NCBI GenBank assembly: GCA_018401555.1
Contig: JAGYKP010000081.1
Span: 1 to 64,000 of the forward strand
Reading direction: 5' to 3'
DNA: 64,000 nt
Source of the DNA: Halomonas sp.
GTDB lineage: Bacteria > Pseudomonadota > Gammaproteobacteria > Pseudomonadales > Halomonadaceae
In this document: piece after piece, positions 31,889 through 42,900 of the stretch
How positions within the stretch are numbered: position 1 is the first letter of the stretch
Layout: each line of letters begins with the position of its first letter
Program-made: the position numbers and the translations under genes
Notes under the pieces: model-generated
The model's database searches: none
What the model was told of the DNA's origin: nothing
The model's input: only the letters and a program-made list of their open reading frames with translations

Positions 31889-32437
31889 ATGCCGTCTCGC
31901 CTTCCCCGTCTCGTTGCCGCCCTGGTCGGCCTGGCCCTGGCCTGGCCGGTTGCCGCGGTGCAGTTCAACGTCGCCGAGGTCGAGCGCCACGGCGCCTGGC
32001 AGTCGATGACCCTGAGCCTCGGCGAGCAGCGCCTCTACCGCGCCCTGGAGGGCAACACCTACGCCGACGCCCACTTCGGCGTCACCTTCACCCCCGGCGC
32101 CTGCGAGGCACCCTGGCTGGAGATGCGGGTCGACCTCGGCGAACGCCAGGCCGAGAGTCGCCTGGCCAACCGTGTGCCCGCCGACCTGCGGGTCGACGAG
32201 CAGACCATCCACTCGGGTCAGGCCGAGTTTCGTACCGAACGCGGCGACAGCGGCTTCTACGTGCAGTTCGACCTGCCGGAGCAGCAGCTGCTGCTCGACG
32301 AGATGCGCCAGGGCGAGCTGCTGCGGCTGCGCCTGATGCGCGGTCCCGACGATCCCTGGTTCATGGTCTTCGCCCTCGACGGCGCCGTCGAGGCGATGGC
32401 ACGCGCCCGCACGGCCTGCCGCTCGAGCTCAGGATAA
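31889..32437 (+). CDS. Secreted hypothetical protein
   Basis: Signal peptide (LVALALAWPVAA-like) and intact ORF with typical codon use; no family recognised. Confidence 0.6.
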   Translation: MPSRLPRLVAALVGLALAWPVAAVQFNVAEVERHGAWQSMTLSLGEQRLYRALEGNTYADAHFGVTFTPGACEAPWLEMRVDLGERQAESRLANRVPADLRVDEQTIHSGQAEFRTERGDSGFYVQFDLPEQQLLLDEMRQGELLRLRLMRGPDDPWFMVFALDGAVEAMARARTACRSSSG

Positions 32438-32512
32438 ACGAGCCGCTGACAGCCGCCGCCCGGCGCCGTATGCTGGGCGCTGACTCCACTGACCTGCCCG
32501 GAAGGACTGCCC

Positions 32513-33100
32513 ATGCGACGCCTCGCCCTTGCCCTGCTCACCACCGCCCCGCTGATCGCCACCCTGGCCGGCCCCGCCTTGGCCCAGCCCACCGAACCCG
32601 ATGTGGTGCTGCATACCAGCGAAGGTGCCATCGGCATCGAACTGTTCGAGGAGCAGGCTCCGCTGAGCGTCGAGAACTTCCTCGCCTACGCCGAGTCCGG
32701 CCACTACGACGGCACCCTCTTCCACCGGGTGATCGACGACTTCATGATCCAGGGCGGCGGCTTCGATACCGACTTCGACCAGAAATCCACCCGCGAGCCG
32801 ATCCAGAACGAGGCCGACAACGGCCTCAAGAACCGCCGCGGTACCCTGGCCATGGCGCGCACCGGTGCCCCCCACTCGGCCACCGCCCAGTTCTTCATCA
32901 ACGTCGCCGACAACGGCTTCCTCGACCACGTCAGCAAGCAGTCGGGCCAGACCTGGGGCTATGCGGTGTTCGGCCAGGTCGTCGAGGGCATGGAGGTGGT
33001 GGACGCCATCAAGCGCGTGCCCACCGGCAATCGCGGCCCGATGCAGAACGTGCCCGAAAGCGCGGTGGTGATCGAGCGCGCCGAAGTGCGCGGCGAGTAG
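32513..33100 (+). CDS. Cyclophilin-type peptidyl-prolyl cis-trans isomerase, exported
   Basis: [58 protein letters not shown]. Confidence 0.95.
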   Translation: MRRLALALLTTAPLIATLAGPALAQPTEPDVVLHTSEGAIGIELFEEQAPLSVENFLAYAESGHYDGTLFHRVIDDFMIQGGGFDTDFDQKSTREPIQNEADNGLKNRRGTLAMARTGAPHSATAQFFINVADNGFLDHVSKQSGQTWGYAVFGQVVEGMEVVDAIKRVPTGNRGPMQNVPESAVVIERAEVRGE

Positions 33101-33155
33101 CGCTGAGCGGGCCGGGCATCGGCGCCACCGGCTGAGATAGCAAGAGGGGAGCGAC

Positions 33156-33521
33156 GTGGCGACACTGCTGTTCCGACTGGGCAACGTGCCCGAGGAAGAG
33201 GCCGAGGAGGTACGCCGCCTGCTCGAGGAACGGGGCTTCGACACCTTCGAGAGTCGGGCCGGCTTCTGGGGCATGGGGGTGGCGGCCATCTGGCTGCGCG
33301 ACCCGGACGAGTACCCGGCGGCCAGGGAGGCGCTGGATACCTACCAGCAGGGGCTCGCCGAGCGGATGCGTGAGGAGCACGATGCCCTGGCCGAGCGCGG
33401 TGCCGCGCCGACCCTGTGGAGCCGCCTGCGACAGCATCCCGTGCGCGTGCTGCTGGTGGCCATGGCGGTGGCGCTGATCCTGACCCTTACCCTGCTGCCC
33501 TTCCTGGGCCTGATCGACTGA
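33156..33521 (+). CDS. DUF6164-like small protein with C-terminal TM
   Basis: MATLLFRLGNVPEEEAEEVRRLLEERGFDTFESRAGFWGMGVAAIWL. Confidence 0.7.
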   Translation: MATLLFRLGNVPEEEAEEVRRLLEERGFDTFESRAGFWGMGVAAIWLRDPDEYPAAREALDTYQQGLAERMREEHDALAERGAAPTLWSRLRQHPVRVLLVAMAVALILTLTLLPFLGLID

Positions 33522-33538
33522 CGCCACACACCACAGCG

Positions 33539-33563
33539 CCCCCGCCGGTCTTCCCGGCGGGGG
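33539..33563. terminator. Bidirectional terminator-like hairpin
   Basis: CCCCCGCCGG-TCTTC-CCGGCGGGGG between convergent genes. Confidence 0.75.
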
Positions 33564-33611
33564 TACTGTCAGTCGGGGCGCCTCGGCGCCCCATGATCAC
33601 TCGAACACGCC

Positions 33612-35165
33612 TCAGCTGCGGATCAGGTGGTCGAAGGCGCCCAGGGCAGCCTTGGAACCCTCGCCCATGGCGATGACGATCTGCTTGTAGGGCACGGTGG
33701 TCACGTCGCCGGCGGCGAAGATGCCCGGCACGCTGGTCATGCCGCGGGCATCGACCACGATCTCGCCGCGCTCGGAGAGCTCGATGGGCGACTCCTTGAG
33801 CCACTCGGTATTGGGCACCAGGCCGATCTGCACGAAGACGCCCTGCAGATCGATCTGCTTGACCTCGCCGCTGGCCCGCTCCTCATAGGTGAGGCCGGTG
33901 ACGCGCTTGCCGTCGCCGTTCACCTCGGTGGTGCGGGCACCGAGGATGATGTCGACATTGGGCAGGCTGCGCAGCTTCTTCTGCAGCACGGCGTCGGCAC
34001 GCATCTCGTCCATGAACTCGATCAGGGTCACATGGCCGACGATGCCGGCCAGGTCGATGGCCGCCTCGACGCCGGAGTTGCCGCCGCCGATCACCGCCAC
34101 GTGCTTGCCCTTGAACAGCGGGCCGTCGCAATGGGGGCAGTAGGCCACGCCCTTGTTGCGGTAGTCGGCTTCGCCGGGCACGCCCATCTCGCGCCAGCGG
34201 GCGCCGGTGGCCAGCACCAGGGTCTTCGCCTTGAGACTGGCGCCGGACTCGAACTGCACCTCGTGCTCCTCGCCGGGCCGGCCAGGCAGCAGCTTGACCG
34301 CCCGCTGCAGGTTCATGATGTCGACCTCGTACTCCTTGACGTGCTCCTCCAGCGCCGCGGCCAGCTTGGGGCCCTCGGTGTGGGGCACGGAGATGAGGTT
34401 CTCGATGGCCATGGTGTCGAGTACCTGGCCACCGAAGCGCTCGGCGGCCACCCCGGTGCGGATGCCCTTGCGCGCGGCATAGACCGCCGCCGCGGCACCG
34501 GCTGGGCCACCGCCGATCATCAGGGTGTCGAAGGTCGGCTTCTCGCCGAGCTTGGCGGCCTCGCGCTCGGCGGCGCCGGTATCCACCTTGGCCAGGATCT
34601 GCTCCAGGCTCATGCGGCCCTGGTCGAAGGGCTCGCCGTTGAGGTAGATGCTGGGCACCGACATCACCTGGCGCTCCTCCACCTCGTCCTTGAACAGCGC
34701 GCCGTCGATGGCGACGTGGTGGACATGGGGGTTGAGGATCGCCATCAGGTTGAGCGCCTGGACCACGTCCGGGCAGTTCTGGCAGGAGAGCGAGAAGTAG
34801 GTCTCGAAGTTGAGCTCGCCCTCGAGGCCCTTGATCTGCTCGATCACCTCATCGCTTGCCTTGGGCGGGTGACCACCCACCTGCAGCAGCGCCAGCACCA
34901 GAGAGGTGAACTCGTGGCCCATGGGCAGGCCGGCAAACACCACGCCGGTCTCCTCACCGGGGCGATTGATGGCGAAGGAGGGGCGGCGCGCGTCCTGGCC
35001 ATCGAGCTTGAGGGTGATCTTGTCGGTCAGGCCGACGATATCGGTCAGCAGGCCGTGCAGTTCCTTCGACTTGGCGCCGTCATCGAGGGACGCAACGATC
35101 TCGAAGGGCTGAGTGACCTTGGCCAGGTAGGCCTTGAGCTGAGTTTTCAGATTGTCGTCCAACAT
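33612..35165 (-). CDS. ahpF: Alkyl hydroperoxide reductase subunit F
   Basis: [94 protein letters not shown]. Confidence 0.97.
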   Translation of the reverse strand: MLDDNLKTQLKAYLAKVTQPFEIVASLDDGAKSKELHGLLTDIVGLTDKITLKLDGQDARRPSFAINRPGEETGVVFAGLPMGHEFTSLVLALLQVGGHPPKASDEVIEQIKGLEGELNFETYFSLSCQNCPDVVQALNLMAILNPHVHHVAIDGALFKDEVEERQVMSVPSIYLNGEPFDQGRMSLEQILAKVDTGAAEREAAKLGEKPTFDTLMIGGGPAGAAAAVYAARKGIRTGVAAERFGGQVLDTMAIENLISVPHTEGPKLAAALEEHVKEYEVDIMNLQRAVKLLPGRPGEEHEVQFESGASLKAKTLVLATGARWREMGVPGEADYRNKGVAYCPHCDGPLFKGKHVAVIGGGNSGVEAAIDLAGIVGHVTLIEFMDEMRADAVLQKKLRSLPNVDIILGARTTEVNGDGKRVTGLTYEERASGEVKQIDLQGVFVQIGLVPNTEWLKESPIELSERGEIVVDARGMTSVPGIFAAGDVTTVPYKQIVIAMGEGSKAALGAFDHLIRS

Positions 35166-35333
35166 GACAGCGTGTTCCTTTCATGTTCGGGAGTCGGTAT
35201 CACGAGGCAGCCGCGCCCTGCCGGTCGGGCAGCGCGGGAAGGGCTCGTGAGTCGGAATAGGGGCCCCGGGCGGGGGAAGGTGCCCGGGCAGGGGCGGCGA
35301 GGCCCGGGGCGGGGCCTCGCGGCAGGGACCGGC

Positions 35334-35897
35334 TTAGATCTTGCCGACCAGGTCCAGGGACGGAGACAGGGTCTCTTCGCCTTCTTCCCACTTGGCCGGG
35401 CAGACCTCGTTGGGGTTGGCACGCACGTACTGGGCGGCCTTGACCTTGCGCAGCAGCTCCTCGGCGTTACGGCCGATGTTGCCGGCGTTCAGCTCGACGA
35501 TCTGGATCTTGCCGTCGGGGTCGACCACGAAGGTGCCACGCTCGGCGATGCCGTCTTCCTCGATCAGCACCTCGAAGTTGCGCGAGATGGTGTGGGTCGG
35601 GTCGGCCAGCATCGGGTAGGTCAGCTTGCCGATGGTCTCGGAGCTGTCGTGCCAAGCCTTGTGGGTGAAGTGGGTGTCGGTGGAGACACTGTAGATCTCG
35701 ACGCCCAGCTTCTTGAACTCTTCGTAGTTGTCCTGCAGGTCGCCCAGCTCGGTGGGGCAGACGAAGGTGAAATCGGCCGGGTAGAAGAAGAAGATGCTCC
35801 ACTGGCCCTTCATCTGCTCTTCGCTCAGCTCGACGAACTCGCCGTTGTGGTATGCGGTGGCCTTGAACGGCTTGACTTCGGTGTTCAGCAGGGACAT
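35334..35897 (-). CDS. ahpC: Alkyl hydroperoxide reductase subunit C (peroxiredoxin)
   Basis: [78 protein letters not shown]. Confidence 0.98.
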   Translation of the reverse strand: MSLLNTEVKPFKATAYHNGEFVELSEEQMKGQWSIFFFYPADFTFVCPTELGDLQDNYEEFKKLGVEIYSVSTDTHFTHKAWHDSSETIGKLTYPMLADPTHTISRNFEVLIEEDGIAERGTFVVDPDGKIQIVELNAGNIGRNAEELLRKVKAAQYVRANPNEVCPAKWEEGEETLSPSLDLVGKI

Positions 35898-35978
35898 TCG
35901 GTAATGCTCCTTTCGACTTAAGTATGGGGATGTCTCGAATACGGGAGGCATGGTAGCCCGCATCGACTGATAGCGTAA

Positions 35979-36015
35979 ATTGAATGGTGTCATCACCCTG
36001 ATAATTCAACCCTAT
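35979..36015. promoter_or_regulatory. Candidate OxyR operator upstream of ahpC
   Basis: On the minus strand ATAGGGTTGAATTAT-CAGGGTG-ATGACACCATTCAAT, approximating the E. coli OxyR layout of two ATAG-N7-CTAT elements spaced by 7 nt. Confidence 0.45.
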
Positions 36016-36033
36016 GGCGATGACGCTTCCATG

Positions 36034-36438
36034 TCAGCCGATGCGCACCGCCTCGCCCTGGCGGTCCAGCGCCAGGAACTGATCGACGTTACCCATCTTC
36101 AGCGACTCCACCATGCGCTCGAGCTGCGCCTCGGCCTGCTCGGAAGCCGGCGCCTCGCTGCCGCGACCGGAGAGGGCGCCGACGAAGACGATGTCCCACT
36201 CGACGCCGGTATTGCGCGACTCCGCCACCAGGGCGGCCATGTCGGTGAGCTCCTCGGGAGTCTTGTCGACGCACAGCACCGGCGTGAGCACGCCGCCCTC
36301 GCCCTGCTCGAAGCGGGCACGCTGCTCGGCGGAGGGGTTGTCCGGCAGTTCGGCGCGGGTGAAGACGAACAGCAGGCGCTGGGCATCGGGCTGCAGGCGC
36401 GCCTCGCCCAGCAGATCGGAAAAGTTGGTGATGGCCAC
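36034..36438 (-). CDS. Conserved hypothetical protein (probable GTG start)
   Basis: VAITNFSDLLGEARLQPDAQRLLFVFTRAELPDNPSAEQRARFEQGEGGVLTPVLCVDKTPEEL; intact ORF. Confidence 0.7.
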   Translation of the reverse strand: MAITNFSDLLGEARLQPDAQRLLFVFTRAELPDNPSAEQRARFEQGEGGVLTPVLCVDKTPEELTDMAALVAESRNTGVEWDIVFVGALSGRGSEAPASEQAEAQLERMVESLKMGNVDQFLALDRQGEAVRIG

Positions 36439-36553
36439 GGTTAGCCTCCATGGGGCAGTCGAAAGAAGAACGAGCGCCAGCCTGCCCCCTTTGGCGACGG
36501 CACTCAAGGGGCTTGCGGGCGAATCGTCCTGGTCAAGATGGTGAGGGCAAGAC

Positions 36554-37597
36554 TCAGCCGTGGCGGGCACTGAGGATATGGTGCAGGCCGCCGCACTCCA
36601 CCAGGGGGTCATCGCAGTTGACCACCACCTCGGTGTGGCCCAGCACATAGGCCTTGCCGGTGATGGTGTTCTCCACCACCGTGTGGGGCCCCTCCGCGTG
36701 GGTGCCAGTGAAGGTGCCGATGAAGCCGGTCTCGCGTAGGGAGATGGTCTCCAGCCTGTCGCCGGGCTTGATGGTGCCCTCGTGACGCATCAGCGCCAGG
36801 CGCGCCGAGGTGCCGGTGCCGGTGGTGCTGCGGCAGATGACGCCGGGGTGCACGTAGGTGGCCGAGCGCGAGCGGTAGAAGTCGTCGGCGACCTGCTCCA
36901 CCGGCCCCATGAAGTGCAGGAAGGGCAGCGGGCCCACGTCGCCCAGGGTGTAGTGGGAGAAGCCACGCTCGGCCTGGATCGCCTCGACGATGCGATGCGC
37001 ACACTCGGCGAGCTCGCGCTCCTCGTCACGGTTGAGGTGGAAGCCGAGCTCGGTGGCGTCCACCAGGGCATAGAAGCCGCCGCTGTAGGCCACGCTGTAG
37101 GTGACCTCGCCCAGCCCCGGCACATGGATTGCGGCGCGGTAGGTGTCGATATAGCTGGGCAGCCCCTCGCAGGTGATCGCCTCCACCACGCCGTTCTCCA
37201 CCCGCGCCTCGATGTTGACCCGCCCCGCCGGGGCTTCCAGCTTGAAGCGCTGAATGCCCTCCTGCTTGGGCACGATGCCGGCCTCGAGGACCGCGGTGGC
37301 GGTGCAGATGGTGTTGGAGCCGGAGTAGATGGGGTAGCCCATCACCTCCATGATGATGTAGCCGGCCGCCGCCTCGGGGTCGGTGGCGGGCACCACCAGG
37401 TCCACCGACATCTCCGGCACGCCGTAGGGTTCGAACAGCAGCAGCTTGCGCAGGCCGTCGGCGTCGTCACGCAGGTAGTGCATCTGTTCGCGCACCGTGG
37501 CGCCGGGCAGGGCGTCGATGCCGCCGAGGCACGATTGCGGCTGACATCGCCGCCGGCGTGGGTATCCATCATCTTGAAGGTCAGCGGATGGCTCATG
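36554..37597 (-). CDS. Proline racemase superfamily protein (racemase/epimerase/dehydratase), frameshift near 37540
   Basis: MMDTHAGGDVSR, YSGSNTICTATAVLEAGIV, YGGxFY-like YSGGFYALVDA, RSTTGTGTSARLALM. Confidence 0.9.
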   Translation of the reverse strand, partial: HEPSADLQDDGYPRRRRCQPQSCLGGIDALPGATVREQMHYLRDDADGLRKLLLFEPYGVPEMSVDLVVPATDPEAAAGYIIMEVMGYPIYSGSNTICTATAVLEAGIVPKQEGIQRFKLEAPAGRVNIEARVENGVVEAITCEGLPSYIDTYRAAIHVPGLGEVTYSVAYSGGFYALVDATELGFHLNRDEERELAECAHRIVEAIQAERGFSHYTLGDVGPLPFLHFMGPVEQVADDFYRSRSATYVHPGVICRSTTGTGTSARLALMRHEGTIKPGDRLETISLRETGFIGTFTGTHAEGPHTVVENTITGKAYVLGHTEVVVNCDDPLVECGGLHHILSARHG

Positions 37598-38786
37598 GGC
37601 GCGACTCCGGGGTGGAGGAGGAAGAGGCCAGGGCGAAGGGCGCGCCATGCTCGTCCCATTGGCTGTCGGGCACGATCACGATCTTGCCCAGGAAGTTGCT
37701 GCCGCGGCTGACGAAGTAGCGCTCGGCGGCATGCAGGTCGGAAAGCCTGAAGGCGGCATGCAGCACCGGCCTGAGCTCACCGGAGCGGATCCAGGCGATC
37801 AGCTGCTCGGCCTCCTCGCGGGTGCCGTGGGAAACGCCGAAAATCTGCACCTGATACAGGTAGATGCGCGTCCACAGGATCTCCGAGATATTGCCACCGC
37901 TGGCGCCGGCGATGGAGAGCCGCGGGTAGCTGGTGCGCGCCTTCATGTCTTGGATCATGGTGTCGATGAAGCAGTCGGTCATCTCGCCGCCAACGAGATC
38001 CATCACCGCGTCGATGGGCGCGCCGCCGGTGGCCTCGAGCACCCGCTCGGCGAAACCGTCGAGGTCGCCACGGTCGATCACCGCCTCGGCACCCAGCGCC
38101 TTGAGCGCCGCGGCCTTCTCAGTCTGGCTCACCGCGTAGGGAATGGCCCCGACGATACGACACAGCTGGATCAGCGCGGTGCCCACGCCGCCGCTGGCGC
38201 CACTGACGAGAACTCTTTCCCCCGCGCCGACACGGGCAGACGTCATCATATGGTAGGCGGTCTGGTAGGAGCACATGCCCAGGGCGGCGAGCTCGGCATC
38301 GCTGAGCTCGGGGTTGGCCACATGGTGGAACTGGTCGGCAGGCACCGCCACGTACTCGGCGTAGCCGCCATCGGCACCGTGGCCGTAGTAGTCCGGGGTC
38401 AGGTTGATGTCGCGGCGAGCGTCCGGGTAGAGGTTGAAGTCGAGCAGGCCACGCTCACCGAGACGGGCCGGGTCGACTCCCTCGCCCACCGCCACCACTC
38501 GCCCGGCGATATCGGCGCCCTGGATGCGCGGGAAGGTCAGGGTCGGCTCGCCGCCCATGGCAAAGGAGGTCACCTCGCCCTTCTTCACCGGGTAGAGCCC
38601 CTCGCGGGCCTTGCGGTCGGTGTTGTTCTTGGCGGTGGCCGTGACCCGCACCAGAACCTCGCCGGGCCCGGGCCGCGGGGTCGGCACGTCATCGCGGTAG
38701 ACCAGCCTGTCGATATCACCGTGCCCGGTCAGCAGCATGGCCGACATGGTGGCGGGAACGGTCGCGTCAGGGATGGAGTTCGCCAT
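37593..38786 (-). CDS. Zinc-binding dehydrogenase / quinone oxidoreductase-like MDR protein
   Basis: GxGEVLVRV, GADIAGRVVAVGEGV, VLVSGASGGVGTALIQLCRIVGA. Confidence 0.92.
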   Translation of the reverse strand: MANSIPDATVPATMSAMLLTGHGDIDRLVYRDDVPTPRPGPGEVLVRVTATAKNNTDRKAREGLYPVKKGEVTSFAMGGEPTLTFPRIQGADIAGRVVAVGEGVDPARLGERGLLDFNLYPDARRDINLTPDYYGHGADGGYAEYVAVPADQFHHVANPELSDAELAALGMCSYQTAYHMMTSARVGAGERVLVSGASGGVGTALIQLCRIVGAIPYAVSQTEKAAALKALGAEAVIDRGDLDGFAERVLEATGGAPIDAVMDLVGGEMTDCFIDTMIQDMKARTSYPRLSIAGASGGNISEILWTRIYLYQVQIFGVSHGTREEAEQLIAWIRSGELRPVLHAAFRLSDLHAAERYFVSRGSNFLGKIVIVPDSQWDEHGAPFALASSSSTPESRP

Positions 38787-38963
38787 CTGCTGCTGCCTCC
38801 TGTGTGGGGCCGCCGGCGGCGTGCCAGCGGCGTGGATTGTGCACGAGACGATAGCAGACGCCCCCATCGCGACCGAGCCCCTGCGGGGCCTGGGGAGGAT
38901 GAAATCCTTTCCGTTTTCGCGGCGAGAAAGTTGCGGTTTTTCCTGCTCCGCTTTCCTGATCCC

Positions 38964-39492
38964 CTACCAGTGCAGCGGATAGCGCCGATGGCGGGCCAGG
39001 TTGTTCACCAGCACGGCGACCACCAGCATGATGGGTGCAGCCGATGCCGATGGGCATCAGCGGGTACCACCAGCCCAGCCCGGTGATCTCCGGGCCGCCG
39101 ATCACCGCCACCAGGGCCGCCGCCGCGCCGGGCGGGTGCACGCTGTGGGTCAGCTGCATCAGCAGGATGGAGAGCGATACCGCCAGGGTCACGGCGAGCG
39201 GCGTGGCGTCCAGCAGCTGGAAGCAGGCGACTCCCGCCATCGCCGAGAGCAGGCTGCCCAGCAGCACGTTGCGCGGCTGGGCGAAGGGGCTCTCCGGGGC
39301 CGCATAGAGCAGCACCGAGGTGGCACCGAAGGAAGCCACGATCAGCAGGTGCTGGGAGAGCCAGTGGGCACTGAGCCAGCAGATCGCCCCCATGCCGACC
39401 ACGGCCCCCAGCCATGACCAGAGCGCATCGCCGAGATCGGGTGTATCGCGCTGCAGGCGCTCACCGCGCATCTTTCCCAGATAAGTCTTCAT
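38964..39492 (-). CDS. HPP family membrane protein, frameshift near 39030
   Basis: LIVASFGATSVLLYAAPESPFAQPRNVLLGSLLSAMAGVACFQLL, LTHSVHPPGAAAAL (HPP motif). Confidence 0.92.
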
Positions 39493-39583
39493 CGTCCCTG
39501 AATCATTGAGCGTGAGCGGAGGAGTCTGCCAAGACATACAACGATATAAAAGACAATATTTTTTATAACAACATGAATGGTTT

Positions 39584-39597
39584 TTGATTCAGATCAT
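39584..39597. promoter_or_regulatory. FNR/Anr-like box 1 in the HPP-putA intergenic region
   Basis: TTGAT-TCAG-ATCAT, 9/10 match to TTGAT-N4-ATCAA. Confidence 0.45.
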
Positions 39598-39632
39598 TAC
39601 CCCCTTGTCCACGAGGCCTACAGACGAGAGTC

Positions 39633-39646
39633 ATGATCTCGATCAA
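39633..39646. promoter_or_regulatory. FNR/Anr-like box 2 in the HPP-putA intergenic region
   Basis: ATGAT-CTCG-ATCAA, 9/10 match to TTGAT-N4-ATCAA. Confidence 0.4.
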
Positions 39647-39903
39647 GTCTCCAGGGAAGCAAAAAACATGGCCCGGCACTCCCCGACATCCGGCCCCGGC
39701 ATCCGACAGCCTCTTTCCGCTTCCCGGCCGATGATCACTGGCCACTCGAGCGACCCTGGCAGCGTCCGTTGACAAAGTGTCCATAGCCAAGCGGCGCAAC
39801 TCCACTGGCGGCGCCTACGCTGAGTGAACGCCTTCCTCCATGACGAAGGCATCCGTGCCTGTGCATCCACGATGCGTTTCGAGTAGCGAAAGGGTAATCG
39901 AAC

Positions 39904-42900
39904 ATGAATGAAGCCAACCTTCACCCGCATGACGCCGTGAACGAGCATCGGGCACGCATCCGCACCAACTATGCGGCCGATGAGGCAGCGGTACTGCGCG
40001 AGCTCGTCGGGCAGATCAAGCTGTCGGAGGTGGAGCGCCGCCGGGTGGCCGATGCCGGCGCGAACTATGTGGAGCGCGTGCGCCAGGAGACCTCTCCCTC
40101 GATGATGGAGGCGTTCCTGGCCGAATACGGGCTCTCGACCGCCGAGGGCGTCGGCCTGATGTGCCTGGCCGAGGCGCTGCTGCGCGTGCCCGATGCCGAG
40201 ACCATCGACGACCTCATTCACGACAAGATCGAGCCCTCCGACTGGGGCGCGCACCTGGGCAAGTCGTCGTCGTCGATGGTCAACGCCTCGACCTGGGCGC
40301 TGATGCTGACCGGCAAGGTGCTGGACGACGACCCCAAGGGCCCGGTGCGGGCGCTGCGCGGCCTGGTGCGCCGCATGGGTGAACCGGTGGTGCGTACCGC
40401 GGTCGGCCAGTCGATGAAGATCCTGGGTCGCCAGTTCGTGCTCGGCCAGACCATCGAGGAGGGCATGAAGAATGCCCGCGAGCTCGAGAAGCAGGGCTAT
40501 ACCTACTCCTACGACATGCTGGGCGAGGCGGCCCGCACCGATGCCGACGCGGTCCGCTATCACCAGGCCTACGCCAAGGCGATCACCGCGATCGCCAAGC
40601 AGGCCAAGGGCGACGTGCGCGGCAGCCCCGGCATCTCGGTGAAGCTCTCGGCACTGCACCCGCGCTATGAATACACCCACCGCGACACGGTCATGGCGGA
40701 ACTCGTGCCGCGCGCGCTGGAACTGGCACAGCAGGCGGCCAGGGCCAATATCGGCTTCAATATCGACGCCGAGGAGCAGGACCGGCTCGACCTGTCCCTC
40801 GACGTCATCGAGGCGCTGCTGGCTGACCCCGACCTCGCCGGCTGGGATGGCTTCGGGGTCGTGGTGCAAGGCCTACGGGCGCCGCGCCGGGCCGGTGATC
40901 GAGGCGCTCTACGACCTCGCCGAGCGGCTCGACCGCGCGGATCATGGTGCGACTGGTCAAGGGCGCCTACTGGGACACCGAGATCAAGCTCTCCCAGGAG
41001 ATGGGGGTCGAGACCTTCCCGGTCTTCACCCGCAAGGTCAACACCGACGTCAGCTACATGGCCTGCGCGCAGATGCTGCTCGACCGGCGCGACCGCATCT
41101 ACCCGCAGTTCGCGACCCACAACGCCCATACCTGTGCCGCCATCGTGGCCATGGCGGGCGACGACAAGGACAGCTACGAGTTCCAGCGCCTGCACGGCAT
41201 GGGCGAATCGCTGCACCATATCGTCAAGCAGTCGGAAGGCACGCATTGTCGGCTCTACGCCCCGGTGGGCGCTCACCGCGACCTGCTGGCCTACCTGGTA
41301 CGCCGCCTGCTCGAGAATGGCGCGAACTCCTCGTTCGTGAACCAGGTGGTGGACGACTCGATTCCCGCCAGCGAGGTCGCCAAGGACCCGGTGGCGGGGA
41401 TGCAGCAGCTGGGTGAGGCCATCGCCAGCCCCCTGATCCGCCAGCCCGGCGAGCTGTTCGCCCCCGAACGCAAGAACTCCAAGGGCTACCGGATCAACGA
41501 GCCCGCCTCGATCCTGCCGCTGCTGGCGGCGCGCGAGAAGTTCGCCGACACCACCTGGAGCGCTGGTCCCATGCTGGCGGGCAACCCGGCACCCCGTGGC
41601 GAGGCCCGGGACGTCGTCTCCCCCGCCGACGGCTCACGGGTGGTCGGCAAGGTGTTTGAAGCGACTCCGGAGGAGGTCGCGGCCGCGCTCGACGCCGCCG
41701 AGGAGGGCTTCCGCGAGTGGTCGGCACGTCCGGTGGCCGAGCGGGCCGAGGTGCTGCGGCGCACCGCCGACCTCTACGAGGAGCACATCGCCGAGCTGAC
41801 GGTGATCTGTACCCGCGAGGCCGGCAAGATGATGTTCGACGGCATCGCCGAGGTGCGCGAGGCGGTGGATTTCCTGCGCTACTACGCCAACGAGGGCGAG
41901 CGGCTGGAGGCGGAGGAACCCGGCAATGCCCGCGGCATCTTCGTCTGCATCAGCCCGTGGAACTTTCCACTGGCCATCTTCACCGGCCAGATCGCCGCGG
42001 CGCTGGCGGCCGGCAACGCCGTGCTCGCCAAGCCTGCCGAACAGACGCCGCTGATCGCCGCCCGTGCCATCGAGCTGATGCGCGAGGCCGGCCTGCCCGA
42101 GGCGGCGCTGCAGCTGCTGCCCGGTGACGGTCCGACGGTGGGCGGGCCACTGACCAGCGATGCCCGTATCGCCGGCGTCTGCTTCACCGGCTCGACTCCC
42201 GTAGCGCAGATCATCCACAAGGCACTCGCCCAGAATGCGGGACCAGATGCGGTGCTGATCGCCGAGACCGGCGGGCTGAACGCCATGATCGTGGACTCCA
42301 CGGCACTCACCGAGCAGGCGGTGCGCGACATCCTGATCTCCTCCTTCCAGTCGGCCGGCCAGCGCTGCTCGGCACTCAGGATGCTCTACGTCCAGGAGGA
42401 GGCGCGCGATCGACTGCTCCACATGCTCGATGGCGCCATGGACGCCCTCACCATCGGCGATCCCTGGAATACCGACACCGACGTCTCGCCGGTGATCGAC
42501 GCCGAGGCTCAGGCCGACATCGGCGACTATGTCGCGGCCCAGGAGAAGGCCGGCAAGGTGCTGAAGAAGCTGTCCGCACCGGATGTCGGCACCTTCGTCA
42601 CCCCCGCGGTGGTCGAGGTGGGGGGCATCGAGGACCTCGAACGCGAGATCTTCGGCCCAGTGCTCCATGTGGCCACCTTCAAGGCGCGCGACATCGACAA
42701 GGTGGTCGACGCCATCAACGACCGGGGATATGGGCTGACCTTCGGCCTGCATACCCGCATCGACGACCGCGTGCAGCAGATCGTCGAGCGGATCCATGTC
42801 GGCAATATCTACGTCAATCGCAACCAGATCGGCGCCATCGTCGGCTCCCAGCCCTTCGGGGGCGAGGGCCTCTCGGGCACCGGGCCCAAGGCCGGCGGCC

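Noticed and set aside
33627-35921. 764-aa plus-strand ORF antisense to ahpF/ahpC
   Set aside because: High-GC shadow ORF rich in G/A/L/H with no recognisable motif; the minus strand encodes clear AhpF and AhpC
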